Origin: UBA5868 sp964482025
GTDB taxonomy: Bacteria; Pseudomonadota; Gammaproteobacteria; Pseudomonadales; Cellvibrionaceae
DNA: 60,446 nt
NCBI GenBank assembly: GCA_964482025.1
Contig: CAYZVN010000011.1
Location: 1-60,446 of the forward strand
Reading direction: 5' to 3'
The notes under the pieces: model-generated
Told to the model about the DNA's origin: nothing
Databases searched by the model: none
Seen by the model: the letters and a program-made list of their open reading frames with translations, nothing else
Shown here: positions 1 to 8,967 of the stretch, piece after piece
Layout: the number at the start of each line of letters is the position of its first letter
Numbering within the stretch: position 1 is the stretch's first letter
Position numbers and translations under genes: made by a program

Positions 1-117
1 ATCGGGATCGGGTGGGGGATTGCCACCGCCACCGCCACACGCCGTCAGCAAAGATGCACAGAGGATGAGGGCGAGAGGAGGGGTCGAAATCGCAGGTATT
101 AACGGAATTCGTTTCAT
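1..117 (-). CDS. N-terminal fragment of a secreted lipoprotein (truncated by window edge)
   Basis: Only the first 39 codons lie in the window; the reading frame is open to base 1. The product starts MKRIPLIPAI, has a hydrophobic stretch, then a lipobox LTAC at residues 24-27 followed by a Gly run and a Pro/Asp-rich segment (GGGGGNPPPDPD). That is a type II (lipoprotein) signal peptide plus the start of a flexible linker, as in surface-anchored enzymes of polysaccharide degraders. The function of the mature part cannot be judged. The start is an ATG at 115-117. Confidence 0.6.
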   Translation of the reverse strand, partial: MKRIPLIPAISTPPLALILCASLLTACGGGGGNPPPDPD

Positions 118-319
118 AAAGGCACCTAATAGCTATTTTTATTTGTGATTCACTTCGCAATTTGCATCGCAATACTACTGCGCATGCGAGTACTTGCTAC
201 GGACCCGCCCTAGTGAATAGTCATATCATTTCATAATACTTATCAGAGTTCTGTGAACTGATTTTATACTTGGTGTGACAATAAGCAGGAGATGGAGGCT
301 CTAGCGCGAACATTTTGCT

Positions 320-361
320 TAGAAAATGGGGGGTACGGCAAGCGAGTTGCCGTACCCCCCA
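320..361 (-). terminator. rho-independent terminator of the DUF805 gene
   Basis: A perfect 14-bp inverted repeat (328-341 with 347-360, stem GGGGGGTACGGCAA) closes a 5-base loop directly after the stop codon at 366. On the minus strand the stem is followed by ATTTTC, a short U tract. Confidence 0.75.
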
Positions 362-365
362 TTCG

Positions 366-785
366 TTAGCGGCTGTTGGTACGGAGCCCGAAGCGATTAG
401 GGCCATCAGTGCCGCTTAGGCAACCATTTTCAATAAATACCCAGATAGGGCCGACAATGGGGATGAGGCTGATCAGAATCCACCACGCCGACTTGTCGCG
501 GTCGTGCCAGCGCTTCGCCTGAACCGCAAGGGAAACCCAGATAACCGGAACGTACAGAGCGATAAATAAGAGGCCGAGGGCGGCGTCGCTCACATCCAGC
601 GCACTGGCGATAAAAATAGCGGCCATAAAAGTGGCAAAAATACCCAGTGACACCATCCAATACTCAAATCGACCGATGCGCCCTTGAAAAGAGAACAGAA
701 TCTCCGCTTTGCTGAGAGGAATGGCCGGCTCACCTTCATTGGCAAGGTCAGACTTGGGTGTTTCGTAGATCGTTGTGGTGCTCAT
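366..785 (-). CDS. DUF805 family inner-membrane protein
   Basis: The 139-residue product has a polar N-terminus of about 30 residues (MSTTTIYETPKSD), then FSFQGRIGRFEYW, the phrase that typically opens DUF805 proteins. Hydrophobic helices follow, with the conserved RWHDRDKSAWW loop and a last helix ISLIPIVGPIWVFI before a short GPNRFG tail. DUF805 proteins are small membrane proteins of unknown biochemical role. I chose the second of two adjacent ATGs (783-785) because AAGGAG lies six bases before it; the first ATG (786-788) is the alternative. The gene stands alone and ends in a strong hairpin. Confidence 0.8.
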   Translation of the reverse strand: MSTTTIYETPKSDLANEGEPAIPLSKAEILFSFQGRIGRFEYWMVSLGIFATFMAAIFIASALDVSDAALGLLFIALYVPVIWVSLAVQAKRWHDRDKSAWWILISLIPIVGPIWVFIENGCLSGTDGPNRFGLRTNSR

Positions 786-1117
786 CATGTGCTCCTTTAA
801 ATATGATTGTTGTCTCAAGCCCTGAGGTGATGATGAGCGTCCAGTTTTGCTGTAGGTCACCGATCGCCTCCTGCTATCGCCTCACGTTTCGCCGTTACTT
901 TTGTCTATCGCTATGACTTCTGTCTTATCGCTATGACTTCTGTCTTTCGCTATGACGTCGCGTATCCGTCGTCGCGCTCGGCTGGCATCCCCGCAAATCT
1001 TGGAGATCGAAGTAGATTAGTTCACTGGCGCACAGACTTCAAATGGTGACGGAGGAGGCTGAGGAAAAGATCTTGCGATGCCGCTAAAACCGCAGCGGGA
1101 CGAGCCTCGGTTGGTTG
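786..1117. other. intergenic region with short tandem repeats
   Basis: This stretch between the DUF805 gene and the methyltransferase holds the DUF805 ribosome-binding site and a block of three near-identical 19-20 base direct repeats (902-957). I see no convincing gene or RNA in the rest. Confidence 0.5.
902..957. repeat. three tandem copies of a ~20-base repeat
   Basis: The unit TGTCTATCGCTATGACTTC occurs at 902-920, again with one extra T at 921-940, and in a diverged third copy at 941-957. The copies are head to tail without spacers. They lie upstream of the DUF805 gene on its promoter side. Confidence 0.8.
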
Positions 1118-1870
1118 CTAAGAGGCGCTTTTGGCTGCACAAAAAATCACGTTGCCTGTGCTTCCCTGCCACTGGGTGAGGCGACCGAAGTCGTGTTCTA
1201 GGACAGTGACGCTAAAACCGGTGTGCTCCAGCATTTGCCGCAAAGCGTCAACTTTTACCGCCGTCATTCGATGTTGGTCGTGGTAGTGCCGCTGCTGTTG
1301 CGCTTGCTGTTCGCGGATGCTGATGTGCAAGTCCATTGCATCGCCTTGGCCGCAGTAGGACCAACGGGTTTGAAAGCGCAGCTCGCGTTCACCGTGGCGT
1401 ACCAAATGGATATGGCCTTCATCGTTGGCGATGGAATCCTTGTCGACGGCATCGAAGCAAAATAGGCCGCCGGGGGCGAGGGCGGCGAACACTTTGGCAA
1501 AGGTCTGCGAAATGGCGGCAGGGGAAGCACAATAATGGGTGGAATATAGGAAGCAGCTGATCAGATCCTGGGGTGCCGAAGCGGACAGCTCCTTCATATC
1601 GGCGCATATCAGCGTTGCACTGGGACAGCGGTCTTGGGCGAGCTTGAGCATGTCGGCGCTGATGTCCAGGCCGCTGCAGCTAAAGCCCGCTTCGGCAAAG
1701 CGGGCGAGCAGAATGCCTGAACCACAGGCCAGGTCGAGGTAGTTCTTTCCGCCGTTGCCCCAAATGCCGTTGGCCCTGATAACAAAATCGCATTGCTCGC
1801 GATAATCGATATTGGCGCAGAGCACGTCGTAGTAATGCGACAGGTCGGCGTAAAGGGGTGGGGCGGACAT
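1118..1870 (-). CDS. class I SAM-dependent methyltransferase
   Basis: This 250-residue protein has the Rossmann-fold methyltransferase signature YLDLACGSGILLARF near residue 45 (motif I, SAM-binding Gly-rich loop). It is followed by an acidic end of strand 2 (GLDIS) and a motif II region (LICADMKEL). The middle carries FDAVDKDSI and a beta-rich segment (HGERELRFQTRWSY) typical of the Methyltransf_25/11 group that also includes DUF4942-like and UbiE-like enzymes. The substrate cannot be told from sequence. The start is an ATG at 1868-1870 with no clear Shine-Dalgarno sequence. No operon partner is evident. Confidence 0.85.
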   Translation of the reverse strand: MSAPPLYADLSHYYDVLCANIDYREQCDFVIRANGIWGNGGKNYLDLACGSGILLARFAEAGFSCSGLDISADMLKLAQDRCPSATLICADMKELSASAPQDLISCFLYSTHYCASPAAISQTFAKVFAALAPGGLFCFDAVDKDSIANDEGHIHLVRHGERELRFQTRWSYCGQGDAMDLHISIREQQAQQQRHYHDQHRMTAVKVDALRQMLEHTGFSVTVLEHDFGRLTQWQGSTGNVIFCAAKSAS

Positions 1871-1970
1871 GGAGAGCGACTCAGCTGGAGGGGGCGCGAA
1901 ATGTAAACATTCGCCGACGGATCCGCAAGCGCCCTGTGCCGCAGCGGAGACCTCGCACGCGGCCGTAAGG

Positions 1971-2426
1971 CTATATGTCTTCCAGTCGATTGGTGCCCTG
2001 CGCGATGCGCTGTAACTCGTGCGTCTCCAAATGTCTCACATCGCGGACAAGCTCATGGGCGGATGACTGCAGGAAGTCTTCCTGATGCTCGTAAAGATTG
2101 ATGACGCGATCATGTTGCTCTTGCACGGCGGTCATTATATCCGCTGTATCCATACGCTCGAAAGAGGGGGCTTGGAAGGGCTGATCCGGCTGGGGGTATT
2201 GCTCCGTGTAGGCACTGACCCAGGTGTTGAGCGCCGTATCACTGGCGTTCTCCGCGTAGCGGCCGACCATCCGCGCCAGTTCATTCTCGTGGCCTACTAA
2301 ATATTGGAGCAGCATGCGGGTGCGCTCGTCGTCAGTTTTTGTGGCGGCAAGTTCCAAGGATTCCGCCATGTCCTGGTGAAATTGCTGCGTTTCCTTGACC
2401 AAATCGCGTAGCGTTACGTTCGACAT
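1971..2426 (-). CDS. all-helical protein of unknown function (ferritin-like fold possible)
   Basis: The 151-residue product is highly charged and predicted helical throughout, with no signal peptide or membrane segment. Helices contain HENELARMVGRY, EQHDRVINLYEH and HELVRDVRHLETHEL. Repeated E/H pairs four residues apart could be a four-helix bundle with metal ligands, but I cannot assign it to a family. I chose the ATG at 2424-2426 because GAGGTGG lies just upstream on the minus strand; a GTG two codons earlier is the alternative. Confidence 0.65.
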   Translation of the reverse strand: MSNVTLRDLVKETQQFHQDMAESLELAATKTDDERTRMLLQYLVGHENELARMVGRYAENASDTALNTWVSAYTEQYPQPDQPFQAPSFERMDTADIMTAVQEQHDRVINLYEHQEDFLQSSAHELVRDVRHLETHELQRIAQGTNRLEDI

Positions 2427-2614
2427 ACCCACCTCATGTAATGTTCAGGTAGCAGAGTTCTGGTGATTACCTCGTGCAATGATTATTCCCACCTCTGCGG
2501 ATGCGCCATAAGCGCGGCCGGGCGGGATTTAGAGGCGCTGCCGCGTGCTCGACCCCGACCTTGGGGTTTGCAAAATTTACAGGCGGCTGCGCTTTAGCAG
2601 GTAAACCCAAGCCC

Positions 2615-2830
2615 CTAGCGCACGCCCACCATGCGGCTGAGCAGAGTTTGAAACTCTTCGGGGCTGATATCCACCAGCTCCACGACTCGACCATACAGCA
2701 TAATGGTCGGCACATTGCGCCCACCCAGCTCTTCCTGGGCTTTTTGCAGACAATACAAAATCGCCCGCTGTTTGCGAGTCAGGCCGTCGCGGGCATCGGG
2801 AATGTCCGCGTAATGAATATGAGTGCGCAT
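2615..2830 (-). CDS. small hypothetical protein, possibly winged-helix-like
   Basis: This is a basic-acidic soluble protein of about 71 residues (MRTHIHYADIPD...). It has a helix-turn-helix-like pattern: LTRKQRAILYCLQKAQ, a beta hairpin VPTIMLYGRVVELV, then ISPEEFQTLLSRMVG. The layout resembles small winged-helix proteins, but I recognise no family. An upstream in-frame ATG at 2870-2872 would add 14 residues; neither start has a good ribosome-binding site. Confidence 0.45.
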   Translation of the reverse strand: MRTHIHYADIPDARDGLTRKQRAILYCLQKAQEELGGRNVPTIMLYGRVVELVDISPEEFQTLLSRMVGVR

Positions 2831-3167
2831 AAAAGTTGAGCCCAAAGCGTTTTCTTTGCCAAAACCAAGCATGGCTTATTTGCCGGTCAAACGATAGTGG
2901 GGCGGTCAATGATATGAGGCTGGTTGAGTTGAGAGCGAGGCTGGTCAAATTGATAAAAGCCACACGGCCGGTGGCGAGCCAGGCTGCCGGCGGCGGAGCA
3001 TCGGAGCAAAGATATGCCGCTGCTACCTTAGAGGCCGTTTCATAACTGCTATGCACGCCGTTGCCGCGTCAAAGCCGCCCTTACAATGCTCAGAGCAAAT
3101 TCCGCCTGTCGGCCATTTTTGCCTTGTCTCACCATCGCTCGCGAGTTATGAAGCAGCCTCTAGTCAC

Positions 3168-3605
3168 TTAGTTGAACGATTTATTGCCGGTATAGTTGAC
3201 CATCCACTGGACGCCGAAACGGTCGATGCAAATACCGTAGTATTCGGCCCATTCGGTTTCCTGCAGGGGCATTTCGACGGAGCCGGCAGAGCTTAACGCC
3301 TGAAAAATTCGCTCACTCTGCGCAACCGATTCTGTTTCCAGAGTGATATAGCAATGGTTGCCGCGTTCGAATGGGCGTCCCCAGGACGAGACGACGTCGG
3401 TGGCCATCAGCAGCAGATGAGGGCCCAGGGGGAGCGCGATATGCGCAATTTTGTCGAGCTCGGTCTCCGCCACGCCCATGCTGTTGTCGGGAAAGTCGCG
3501 AAAGCGCATTAGGCTTGCGAAGTCGCCGCCGAAGACTTGGCGGTAAAAAGTGAAGGCCTCTTCGGCATTGCCTTGGAAGTTGAGGTAGAGGTTTGCGCTG
3601 ATCAT
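3168..3605 (-). CDS. VOC superfamily protein, PhnB-like
   Basis: The 145-residue product begins ISANLYLNFQGNAEEAFTFYRQVFGGDF, the standard opening of PhnB/3-demethylubiquinone-methyltransferase-like vicinal-oxygen-chelate proteins. It continues with HIALPLGPHLLLMATD and ends with the second beta-alpha module, EWAEYYGICIDRFGVQWMVNY. Such proteins are small cytoplasmic dimers, and most in this subgroup have no known substrate. GGAGACA lies six bases before the ATG at 3603-3605 and supports the start. No neighbour clarifies its role. Confidence 0.85.
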   Translation of the reverse strand: MISANLYLNFQGNAEEAFTFYRQVFGGDFASLMRFRDFPDNSMGVAETELDKIAHIALPLGPHLLLMATDVVSSWGRPFERGNHCYITLETESVAQSERIFQALSSAGSVEMPLQETEWAEYYGICIDRFGVQWMVNYTGNKSFN

Positions 3606-3825
3606 ATTGTCTCCAGGTTAGAGGTAAATGCTGTCTTCAGGGACAGGTATTGCTTAGTCGGTCGGGCTTTGCACAAATCGACAGCAAGCGCACAAGCGCA
3701 GGTAGACTCAGTTCCTTGTTTACAAAGCTGAACGGTGTTGCAGATTGACTGCCTCGGAACGATAGGTTTGAATGATCCACCGCCCACCCGGCACCAATAA
3801 TAAAGACACAAGTGACACATCTATT

Positions 3826-5256
3826 ATGAAACGCAAAGCAGTCGATAAAGCATCGGAGGCAACCCCCATACCCTCCAGCCCTCAAGCGAACTATCAACAA
3901 CCTTGGATTACTGACGGCGCCTGGATTACCGGCATCGCCGGTACCTTGATGGTTCTTGTCATGGGCTATTATTTCGGCACCAGCAAAGCCCACTTGCACG
4001 GCCTGCCGTTTCTCGAAGGTACGCTCACCGAGCAAAAGCACGCAGTGATGCTGATCGCCCTGGGGGCGGTTGCGGCGGTGATGATCCTGGTGGAGCTGAT
4101 CCGCCTTGCTTGCTTTAAGCAGTATGTGTTCATCCGCAAAGATCCGCTGTTGGAACAGGGACGCTTGGTGCCCTTTTTGGCGGAGTGTTTAAAAACCTAT
4201 CTGTTGCTGTTGGTGCTGTTCGCGTTTTGCCGCTGGTGCTATCACTCGCTGAACGAATATGGCTACCGGCCACAAAACAGCTACTACGCACCCTGGTTTT
4301 ACGCCCTGGAATTTCTCTGGCATCTGTTTATTATTGCCGGCCTTCCTTATATAACCTTGACCCGTGCCTTCAAATACAGCCCGGCAGACGACAAGAAAGA
4401 CTTAGCCACTCTGACACAAAGATTTTTGGCTTACATAGTGTCGTCGCTGCCACCACTGCGCAGTTTGCGCCCCGAATTCACCATCGATGATAAGCGGGCT
4501 GCCAGAGGGCTGGCGGTGAAGTTTTTCTTTGCGCCGGTGATGACGGTTTTCTTCTTTGATAACTTCTCCCATCTGCAAAATAACCTGGACTACATGCTCA
4601 CCAACGCGATCCCCGCGATGCAGAACGGCTCCTACAACTACGATATTTTGGGGCGGGATTTGGGCAATATTATGTCCAACATTATTTTTTCCATCGATGT
4701 TGGCTTGGCGTGGTGTGGTTATGTCATCTCGTCGCGCTGGTTGGATAACACCACTGTATCGGCCGAACCCACTATGCTGGGTTGGTTGGTGTGCCTGATC
4801 AGCTATCCGCCCTTCCGGGTGATCGGCGGCTGGTTCCTGACCGGTCCTGGCGAGCACCTCTACGCGCAGATTCCTATGGACGGCTTGGTCACAGTGTTTG
4901 CCACTTTGATGATGTTCAGCTACTTCCTGTACATGCTGCCCACCATCTGGTTTGGCCTGCGCTTCTCCAACTTGACTCACCGCGGCATTATTCGCAAAGG
5001 GCCTTACGCGGTGGTGCGCCACCCAGCCTACGCGGCAAAAAATATGGCTTGGTGGTTTGTCGGCTTGCCCTCGGCGATCTATGCCGGCTATACCCAGGGC
5101 TTTACCGTGGGCCTGCTGTATGTTGCCGGTTTGATCTTCCTCACGACCGTGTACTACGCGCGGGCGATTACCGAAGAGCGGCATTTGAGTTTCGACCCCG
5201 ACTACCTCGAATACTGCAAGCACGTGCGTTATCGCTTTATCCCCGGCGTCATCTGA
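3826..5256 (+). CDS. polytopic membrane protein with C-terminal isoprenylcysteine methyltransferase-like domain
   Basis: The product has about 476 residues and eight or more hydrophobic segments. The last ~110 residues carry the ICMT/PEMT signature: RKGPYAVVRHPAYAAKN, then a long hydrophobic hairpin, then EERHLSFDPDYLEYCKHVRYRFIPGV. In that family these two motifs bind SAM and the substrate at the membrane face. The N-terminal ~350 residues are a separate membrane region that I do not recognise, with periplasmic-looking loops such as HLQNNLDYMLTNAIP. The gene may be a lipid or small-molecule methyltransferase. The start is uncertain: ATG 3826 gives MKRKAVDK, while ATG 3772 adds 18 polar residues; neither has a strong ribosome-binding site. 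Confidence 0.7.
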   Translation: MKRKAVDKASEATPIPSSPQANYQQPWITDGAWITGIAGTLMVLVMGYYFGTSKAHLHGLPFLEGTLTEQKHAVMLIALGAVAAVMILVELIRLACFKQYVFIRKDPLLEQGRLVPFLAECLKTYLLLLVLFAFCRWCYHSLNEYGYRPQNSYYAPWFYALEFLWHLFIIAGLPYITLTRAFKYSPADDKKDLATLTQRFLAYIVSSLPPLRSLRPEFTIDDKRAARGLAVKFFFAPVMTVFFFDNFSHLQNNLDYMLTNAIPAMQNGSYNYDILGRDLGNIMSNIIFSIDVGLAWCGYVISSRWLDNTTVSAEPTMLGWLVCLISYPPFRVIGGWFLTGPGEHLYAQIPMDGLVTVFATLMMFSYFLYMLPTIWFGLRFSNLTHRGIIRKGPYAVVRHPAYAAKNMAWWFVGLPSAIYAGYTQGFTVGLLYVAGLIFLTTVYYARAITEERHLSFDPDYLEYCKHVRYRFIPGVI

Positions 5257-5262
5257 CGCCGG
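5243..5262 (+). terminator. hairpin over the stop codon of the ICMT-domain gene
   Basis: The inverted repeat CCGGCGTCATCTGACGCCGG straddles the TGA stop. A T-rich stretch follows a few bases later, but there is no immediate U tract, so termination is only possible. Confidence 0.4.
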
Positions 5263-5484
5263 TGCCTTTCATTGCTTGCTTTTTGCCCGCTTACTTGCTC
5301 TACAATTCGTGCCCCTGAATAAAGCGGTTTAGCGCACAGTGGGCATTGCGGGCGGGTGCGTAATATTGCCCTCCGTATCGCTTGGTGTGCTTCCTTATCA
5401 GCCGATGTGCGGTCGCCATCCCCTTAACGGTCCCGGCCGAGGGGAGGTGACTTTCGGTTAGCAAACTCGTTCCGAAGAGATCCT

Positions 5485-8400
5485 ATGCCAGATTCATCGC
5501 CCGTTGATCAGTCCCATTTCCGTCGCATTCTCTCCCGCAATATTACCTTTCCCATAGTGGCGGGAATCCTCAATATTCTGTTGTTCGTCGGCTTGGTGCT
5601 TTCCCTGCAATCGGGGATGAAGCTTGTCAATCAGACCGAGGCGGCGATCAGCGGCGCCAACGCGTTGGTTAACCACGGGGTCGACATGCAAAGTGGTGTG
5701 CGCGGCTATCTGATAACCGGTGACGAGAAGTTTGTCCAGGCGTATGAGAAAGCCAAACCCGCTTTTATTGAAGGGATTGCGGAGCTGAGGGAGATGGTAA
5801 GCAGCGACCCCGTGCAGGTGGAGCGCTTGCACCGCGTCGAACTCACTTTCAAACAGTGGCTGGCCTATTCGGAGAAAGTCCTAGAGCTGCGCCGCAACGG
5901 ACAGGACTTTGTCGAGCTGGTGCGTTTGCAAGGGCGCACGGAATTTGGCGACTTGCGCCGCGAGATTTTCGAATTCCAAAACCAAGAGCGCAATCTCCTG
6001 CGCCAGCGCGATGACAAAGTGCGGTCCATTAGCATAGCCGCGATTACCATTTACCTGCTAGTGAGCGGTTTGGTCACCGGCATTCTGGCCTATCTCGGCC
6101 GCCGCGAACTGGTGCTTTTGTCCAATACCTACAGCCGCTCCTTCGAAGAGCGTCAGCGGCACGCCGAGCTGTTGGAAGAGCAGGCGTGGCAGCGGACCGG
6201 GCAGGCGAGCCTCGCGGAAAAGAGCATGGGACAACTGGCGCTGCCGGTCCTGGGGCGCACGGTACTCGATTTTCTTGCCGCCTATAACAATGCCGTGGTC
6301 GGCGCCCTCTATGTTCGCGAAACGGAAACCGGGCCGCTGCGGCGCGTGGCCAGCTTTGGCTTGAGCAAAGAGGCGGAGGAGGCGGAAGAGGCGTCGCAAG
6401 TATTTGCCGAGGGTGACAGCCTGGTGGATCAAGCGCTGTTTTCTCGCCGGCCGCTGCGACTGGACGATGTTCCGGACAATTATTTGAAGGTGAGCTCCGG
6501 TTTGGGCAGCGCCTCACCGCGCCATATTTTGCTGATGCCATCCCTGCACGATGGCACCCCCAACGGGGTGATTGAGCTTGGGTTTTTGCAGCCGCCCCGC
6601 GACCGTGATTTGGCATTTCTCGAATCGGTCGCCGACAGCATCGGCACCACGGTGGAGGCCTCCCTTTACCGTCGCCGACTGCAGGATGCCCTGGAGCAAA
6701 CGCAACAGTTAAACGAAGAGTTGCAAGTACAGCAGGAAGAGCTGCGTACCGCTAATGAAGAGCTAGAAGAGCAGTCGCGGGTGCTGGAAGAGTCGCAAAC
6801 CTTACTGGAAAACCAGAAGGCAGAGTTGGAACAAACCAACGAAAAGCTGGTGGAGCAGGCGCTGGTGTTGGACGAAAAAAACCGCACTTTGAACGAGATT
6901 CAAGAAGTGCTCGAAGAGCGCGCCGCCGAATTGCAAAAAGCGAGCAAATACAAATCCGAGTTCCTCGCCAATATGTCTCACGAGCTGCGCACACCGCTGA
7001 ACAGCTCGATGATTTTGGCAAAAATTCTCGCCGAAAATGCCAAGGGCAACTTGGATGAAGAGCAAGTGCAGTTCGCCCGCAGCATTTATTCTGCCGGTAA
7101 CGATTTACTGAATTTAATTAACGATATCCTCGATATATCCAAAGTGGAGGCGGGCAAAATGGACCTGCGCCCGGAATATATCGACCTGCGCCGCCTAGTT
7201 CAGGATTTGGAGATGACCTTCCAGCCGCTGGCCAGTCAAAAGAGCTTGGCGCTGCAAATGGAGGTGGCGGACGATGCGCCACAATCCGTGGTCACCGACC
7301 GCCAGCGTTTGGAGCAAATCCTCAAAAACCTTATGTCCAACGCCCTGAAGTTCACTGACCGCGGCAGCCTTTCACTGATTGTCAGCCGCGCAGAGGGTGG
7401 ACGTATCGCCTTTGCGGTCGGGGATACCGGTATCGGCATAGCGCCGGATCAGCAACGGATTATTTTTGAAGCCTTTCAGCAGGGCGAGAGCGGCATTAAT
7501 CGACGCTACGGCGGCACGGGGCTCGGCCTTTCGATTTCGCGGGATTTAGCCGCGCTCCTAGGTGGCGACATTCAGCTGCACAGTGTGCAGGGTGAGGGCA
7601 GCACCTTTACCTTGATGCTGCCGGAGGAAATGCCGGTCTCCGCAAGTGAAGAGCCGCAGGAGGCTCCGCCAGCGGCAGAAGCGCCCGCGCCGACCCCAGT
7701 GGCCGCGCCCGCAGCAAAGGCCAGCACGGCGGCCCAACGAGAAAATCTCTTTAACGACGACCGGACCAAGCTGGATACCGGCGCGCGCATTGTCCTGGCC
7801 ATCGAAGATGATATGGAGTTCGTCCGGGTGCTCTATAAACTCGCGCGCGACCTGGGTTACCAATGTTTGGTGGCCGGCAGCGCGGCGGAGGGGCTGCGTT
7901 TAGCTGAAGAATATTCGCCAGATGCGATTCTGCTCGATATAGGCCTACCGGATGTCTCGGGCATGACGGTCTTGCAGAAACTCAAGCGCAATGCACACAC
8001 CCGACATATTCCCGTGCATGTTATCTCGGCGGCAGATCGCACCGAGATGGCCTTGCAAATGGGCGCGGTCGGCTATGCCGTCAAACCCACCACCCGAGAA
8101 AGCTTGCAGCAGATGTTCGACAAGATCGAAGAGAAGCTGACACGGAAAATGAAGCGGGTATTACTGGTGGAAGACGATCCTCTGCAGCGGGAGAGCATCC
8201 GCCATTTAATTGGTGAAGAAGATATCGAAATCACCGCCGTGGAAACCGGTGAAGAAGCTATGGAGTTACTGCGCGATACCATTTTCGATTGCATGATAAT
8301 CGATTTAAAACTCCCCGATATGCAGGGCAACGATTTATTGCGACGCATGTCCAGCGAGGCGATTTGTTCGTTCCCGCCGGTGATTGTCTACACCGGTCGC

Positions 8401-8967
8401 AATCTTTCCCGCGACGAAGAGCACGAACTGCTGAAGTACTCGCGCTCCATCATCATCAAAGGCGCGCGCTCACCGGAGCGACTGCTGGATGAAGTCACCT
8501 TATTTCTCCACAAAGTGGAATCCGATTTATCGGTGGATCGCCAGAATATGCTGCGCAGCGTGCGCAATCGCGACAGCGCCATTGACGGTCGCCGCATCTT
8601 GCTGGTGGATGACGATGTGCGCAATATCTTCGCCCTTACCGGCGCACTGGAACAAAAAGGCGCGACCGTGATCATTGCCCGGGACGGTTTTGAGGCAGTC
8701 GAAAAAGTAAAATCGGTGGCCGATATCGATCTGGTTTTAATGGACATTATGATGCCGGGTATGGACGGTTTGGAGGCGACGCGGCGCATTCGCTCCGATC
8801 TTCGGTTCCAGAAGTTACCCATCATCGCCATTACGGCGAAAGCCATGAAAGACGATCAGGAGCAATGCCTAAAAGCAGGCGCGTCCGATTATTTGGCCAA
8901 ACCCATTGATATCGACCGCTTGTATTCCTTGCTGCGGGTGTGGATTCCCAATATGGAACGGATTTAA
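5485..8967 (+). CDS. hybrid sensor histidine kinase with CHASE3, GAF and three receiver domains
   Basis: This 1160-residue kinase opens the signalling operon. A membrane helix at about 22-45 and another at about 182-205 flank a periplasmic CHASE3-like four-helix sensor that includes the phrase SGVRGYLITGDEKF. A GAF-like domain follows (about 235-395), then a long coiled coil of Glu/Gln heptads (about 395-490). The phospho-acceptor is His499 in NMSHELRTPLN, and an HATPase domain with GDTGIGI and GGTGLGLSIS comes next. Three receiver domains have phospho-acceptor Asp818, Asp940 and Asp1087. The second receiver has lost the usual Lys context (SRSIIIKGARSP). Phosphate would pass from His499 to one or more of the receivers. 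GAAGAG precedes the ATG at 5485. Confidence 0.93.
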   Translation: MPDSSPVDQSHFRRILSRNITFPIVAGILNILLFVGLVLSLQSGMKLVNQTEAAISGANALVNHGVDMQSGVRGYLITGDEKFVQAYEKAKPAFIEGIAELREMVSSDPVQVERLHRVELTFKQWLAYSEKVLELRRNGQDFVELVRLQGRTEFGDLRREIFEFQNQERNLLRQRDDKVRSISIAAITIYLLVSGLVTGILAYLGRRELVLLSNTYSRSFEERQRHAELLEEQAWQRTGQASLAEKSMGQLALPVLGRTVLDFLAAYNNAVVGALYVRETETGPLRRVASFGLSKEAEEAEEASQVFAEGDSLVDQALFSRRPLRLDDVPDNYLKVSSGLGSASPRHILLMPSLHDGTPNGVIELGFLQPPRDRDLAFLESVADSIGTTVEASLYRRRLQDALEQTQQLNEELQVQQEELRTANEELEEQSRVLEESQTLLENQKAELEQTNEKLVEQALVLDEKNRTLNEIQEVLEERAAELQKASKYKSEFLANMSHELRTPLNSSMILAKILAENAKGNLDEEQVQFARSIYSAGNDLLNLINDILDISKVEAGKMDLRPEYIDLRRLVQDLEMTFQPLASQKSLALQMEVADDAPQSVVTDRQRLEQILKNLMSNALKFTDRGSLSLIVSRAEGGRIAFAVGDTGIGIAPDQQRIIFEAFQQGESGINRRYGGTGLGLSISRDLAALLGGDIQLHSVQGEGSTFTLMLPEEMPVSASEEPQEAPPAAEAPAPTPVAAPAAKASTAAQRENLFNDDRTKLDTGARIVLAIEDDMEFVRVLYKLARDLGYQCLVAGSAAEGLRLAEEYSPDAILLDIGLPDVSGMTVLQKLKRNAHTRHIPVHVISAADRTEMALQMGAVGYAVKPTTRESLQQMFDKIEEKLTRKMKRVLLVEDDPLQRESIRHLIGEEDIEITAVETGEEAMELLRDTIFDCMIIDLKLPDMQGNDLLRRMSSEAICSFPPVIVYTGRNLSRDEEHELLKYSRSIIIKGARSPERLLDEVTLFLHKVESDLSVDRQNMLRSVRNRDSAIDGRRILLVDDDVRNIFALTGALEQKGATVIIARDGFEAVEKVKSVADIDLVLMDIMMPGMDGLEATRRIRSDLRFQKLPIIAITAKAMKDDQEQCLKAGASDYLAKPIDIDRLYSLLRVWIPNMERI

